Of a stretch of 56,318 nt of DNA, positions 54,306-56,318 are shown piece by piece; the first letter of the stretch is position 1; each line of letters begins with the position of its first letter. The translations under genes were made by a program, and so were the position numbers. Under the pieces are notes generated by a model, which saw nothing but the letters and a program-made list of their open reading frames with translations, did no database searches and was not told where the DNA came from. This DNA is from Comamonadaceae bacterium (GTDB lineage Bacteria > Pseudomonadota > Gammaproteobacteria > Burkholderiales > Burkholderiaceae_C): the NCBI GenBank assembly GCA_947450675.1, contig CANFWI010000014.1, positions 1 through 56,318 of the forward strand, read 5' to 3'.

Positions 54306-55665
54306 TTTTGACCTCGCCGTTTTCCTGCACCAGCCAGGACTGAATCGCGTTGTTGTGATAAATAGAGCGCGTGCCGCGCACTTCCCGCAGCAGCTTGTAG
54401 GTCGGCTGAACGTAGCCGGTCTCATCGGTGGCGCGGCTCTGAATGATGGCGGGTTTGCCATCCCAGACCCAGTCGAGGTTGAAGCGGCTGAGCGCCTTTG
54501 ACTGCACAGGCGTTTCAAGTCGAGCCTGACGCCAATTGCGGCCACCGTCGACCGAGACGTCGACCTTTTTGATCTTGCCCCTGCCCGACCAAGCCAGTCC
54601 GGTGATGTTGTAAAAGCCCTTATCGAGCAGCACCTGCCCGCCCGACGGCGTCGTGACCACGCTTTTGCACTCTTGCAAGTTGGTGTACTGGCGCTGCAAG
54701 CCATCGGGTTGCAGGTCGAGGTAGTGAATCGCTTCGTCCTTGGTCGCGTAAGGCTTGTCGCCCAACTCTATCCGGCGCAGGTATTTGATCCAGCTCACGC
54801 CCTGCACGCCGGGCACCACCAAGCGCAAGGGGTAACCGTTTTCAGGCCGCAGCATTTCACCGTTTTGACCATAGGCCACCAACACTTCGCCCGACAGAAT
54901 CAGACTCATCGGGATGGTCCGGGTCATGGACGACCCCTCGCCGCCTTCTGCCAGCACAAACTTGCCGTTTTTCAAATCAGCACCGGCGATGTCCAGCAAG
55001 GTGATGAGCGGCACGCCCGTGAACTCGCTGCAAGAAATCATGCCGTGGGTGTACTGGCAGGTCGGCACCGCCACGTTGCCCCATTCAGCGGCGGTGTTCG
55101 CGCCACACTCAATGACGTGAAATCGCGAGACCGAAGGCAGTCGCATGATCTCGTCCATGGTGAACACCTGCGGCTTGCTGACCATGCCGTTGACCATCAA
55201 ACGGTGCTTGGATGGGTCAATGTCCCACCAGCCCTGGTGATGCCGCTCAAAGTGCAGCCCACTCGGAGTGATTATCCCGAACAGCGATTGCAAGGGCGCG
55301 AACGACACCGAAGCTTGCGCCGTCTGCGTCAAACCCGGGCTTTGCCGACGCTGCACATTGCTTTCATATTGCGATGGCTTGCCATAGCCGTCCGTGACCA
55401 CGCCCTGCCCCAAGCCCGTGCTGTGTGCGGGCAGGTTGAGAATATTCGGGTCACCGCCTTCACTGGGGACCGGATTGCTCTGAGCCAGCGCAGCAGGTGC
55501 GGCCATGCCCGCAGCGGCCGCCGCAAAGGCACCACGAATGAAGTCACGTCGACCGTTTTTGGCCTCGGCCACGACCGTCTGGACGTCTGCGCGACCGAGA
55601 AAATTCTCGGGTGCTTTTTGAATCCGACCTGAACCCAGGCCTGTCATCAGGTCTTCATGCTTCAC
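54289..55665 (-). CDS. soxC: Sulfane dehydrogenase molybdopterin subunit SoxC
   Basis: A 458-residue sulfite-oxidase-family enzyme. A Tat signal (GRRDFIRGAFAAAAAGMAAPAALA, shown in two parts: GRRDFIRG then the hydrophobic run) is at about 38-61; Cys187 in VIECGANTAAEW is the molybdenum ligand. A dimerisation domain follows from about 340. Start is GTG 55665 after AAGGAG. SoxC plus SoxD allow full oxidation of thiosulfate to sulfate without sulfur globules. First gene of the leftward sox operon. Confidence 0.95.
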   Translation of the reverse strand: MKHEDLMTGLGSGRIQKAPENFLGRADVQTVVAEAKNGRRDFIRGAFAAAAAGMAAPAALAQSNPVPSEGGDPNILNLPAHSTGLGQGVVTDGYGKPSQYESNVQRRQSPGLTQTAQASVSFAPLQSLFGIITPSGLHFERHHQGWWDIDPSKHRLMVNGMVSKPQVFTMDEIMRLPSVSRFHVIECGANTAAEWGNVAVPTCQYTHGMISCSEFTGVPLITLLDIAGADLKNGKFVLAEGGEGSSMTRTIPMSLILSGEVLVAYGQNGEMLRPENGYPLRLVVPGVQGVSWIKYLRRIELGDKPYATKDEAIHYLDLQPDGLQRQYTNLQECKSVVTTPSGGQVLLDKGFYNITGLAWSGRGKIKKVDVSVDGGRNWRQARLETPVQSKALSRFNLDWVWDGKPAIIQSRATDETGYVQPTYKLLREVRGTRSIYHNNAIQSWLVQENGEVKNVQLS

Positions 55666-55730
55666 AGTGACTCCTTGGAATTTGGATGCTCATCTTTGTT
55701 TTTAATATTCGCATGGACTAATGTATCGGC
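55666..55730. promoter_or_regulatory. soxC upstream region with imperfect ArsR-type dyad
   Basis: The stretch contains AAGGAG for soxC (55671-55676 on the plus strand as CTCCTT) and an AT-rich segment. ATATTCG and CTAATGT at about 55705-55724 form an imperfect dyad (5 of 7 pairs) around CATGGA, a length fitting ArsR-family operators. Whether the ArsR gene product binds there is untested. Confidence 0.35.
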
Positions 55731-55880
55731 ATGAACGAGCTTTTGTATTGGGTGTTTACCCCTGTTTATACGAACGGCATCATTGGTGCGATTGTGCTGC
55801 GCACCGACAAAGAACCCAAGCTAGACGACAACCCGGCGCTGAAACTGCTGCGCACGGCCAAGCCGCAAGCCGATGGCTAA
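55731..55880 (+). CDS. Possible small membrane protein divergent from soxC
   Basis: A 49-codon ORF starting MNELLYWVFTPVYTNGIIGA and ending KPQADG. The first 22 residues are hydrophobic and could span the membrane once; the rest is charged. No known family. It is divergent from soxC, in the position of a promoter-region small gene, but has no strong ribosome binding site, so it may be spurious. Codon third positions look GC-rich, which slightly supports coding. Confidence 0.35.
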   Translation: MNELLYWVFTPVYTNGIIGAIVLRTDKEPKLDDNPALKLLRTAKPQADG

Positions 55881-55894
55881 GACGCCAAAAGTAA

Positions 55895-56318
55895 CTAAAG
55901 CGCCAGCTGCAACAAGCTTTGGACCAAAGGGTGTTGCACTTTTTTCTCAGTGCTAATCGCAAAAAAGTGCTCCGTGACACCCTCGCACGGGCCCAAACGC
56001 TGCACGGCGTAATGGGCCAGCAAATCGTCATGCACCCAGTCCGCGGCGGGAAACACGCCCATGCCGCTGGCACCAAAGGTTTTGAGCAAAGCGCTGTCCT
56101 CAAACTCGCCCACGATGCGCGGCCGAATGCCGCGTTGCTCAAACCAATGGTCCAAGCGGGTGCGAACAGCCGTGTGCGCGGTGGGCAGTAACAAAGGCAC
56201 ATCGGCCAGACTTTTCGGAAAGTTCTTCATCGCGGTGTTGACCAGTGCCGCCGTGCCATACCAAGCCACGGCCGTGGACCCCATGGCGTGACTGTACAGC
56301 TTGATGTTGGGATTGGAC
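55895..56318 (-). CDS. LysR-type regulator, NhaR-like (partial, 5' end off the right edge)
   Basis: About 141 codons of the C-terminal effector domain are visible; the start and HTH are outside the window. NIKLYSHAMGSTAVAWYGTAAL, VPLLLPTAHTAVRTRLDHWFE and GIRPRIVGEFEDSALLKTFGASGMGVFP resemble NhaR, the activator of the Na+/H+ antiporter gene nhaA. It converges with the small ORF and, read leftward, points towards sox. No nhaA is visible. Confidence 0.8.
   Translation of the reverse strand, partial: SNPNIKLYSHAMGSTAVAWYGTAALVNTAMKNFPKSLADVPLLLPTAHTAVRTRLDHWFEQRGIRPRIVGEFEDSALLKTFGASGMGVFPAADWVHDDLLAHYAVQRLGPCEGVTEHFFAISTEKKVQHPLVQSLLQLAL

Overview
The window looks like a chromosome segment of a betaproteobacterium, most likely of the Comamonadaceae (Rhodoferax/Polaromonas-like). 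The family assignment is inferred from protein content and from conserved gene strings (hfq-hflX-hflK-hflC, hisS-ispG-rodZ-pilF-rlmN-ndk, rluD/bamD divergent, zapE-lpdA-sucB-sucA), high GC and short intergenic gaps. I saw no rRNA, tRNA, CRISPR array, prophage or insertion sequence.

Layout. (1) 1-2181: a YgiQ-type radical SAM protein cut by the left edge and a CHRD-domain lipoprotein, separated by palindromic repeats. (2) 2251-10802: an accessory carrier-protein pathway and the most interesting part. A leftward set (phosphopantetheinyl transferase, carrier protein, GH2 glycosidase-like protein, tandem alpha/beta-hydrolase) and a rightward set (acyl-CoA-dehydrogenase-like flavoprotein, amino acid:carrier-protein ligase, DUF1839 protein) start about 100 bases apart, and consecutive genes overlap. 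The proposed scheme: the transferase arms the carrier protein, the tRNA-synthetase-like ligase loads an amino acid on it, the flavoprotein modifies the thioester, and the DUF1839 protein passes the group to an acceptor; the glycosidase and hydrolases may trim a sugar-containing product. The product is unknown. (3) 10863-16136: a FabG-like reductase, a split chromate transporter, rlmB, a YbbA-type ABC ATPase divergent from a TesA-type esterase, and the tRNA 2-selenouridine synthase. (4) 16245-37823: 21 leftward housekeeping genes for methionine and purine metabolism, histidine synthesis control, membrane protease control, RNA chaperone, ribosome GTPase, outer-membrane assembly, isoprenoids, cell shape, pilus assembly, rRNA modification and chromosome segregation. 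(5) 37840-48365: bamD rightward, then leftward dinG-type helicase, two small proteins, zapE and the 2-oxoglutarate dehydrogenase genes sucA-sucB-lpdA; two copies of a 47-bp palindrome lie between sucB and lpdA. (6) 48562-56318: a thiosulfate-oxidation cluster transcribed soxC-D-Y-Z-A-X-B, with an ArsR-type regulator downstream of soxB, a possible small divergent ORF upstream of soxC, and a LysR-type regulator cut by the right edge.

Physiologically this suggests an aerobic heterotroph with a complete TCA cycle that can also oxidise thiosulfate through the complete Sox pathway including SoxCD. The clearest regulatory observations are an intrinsic terminator between soxX and soxB, a 32-bp dyad in front of fabG, a perfect dyad in front of ndk, and a hairpin touching the sucA ribosome binding site.
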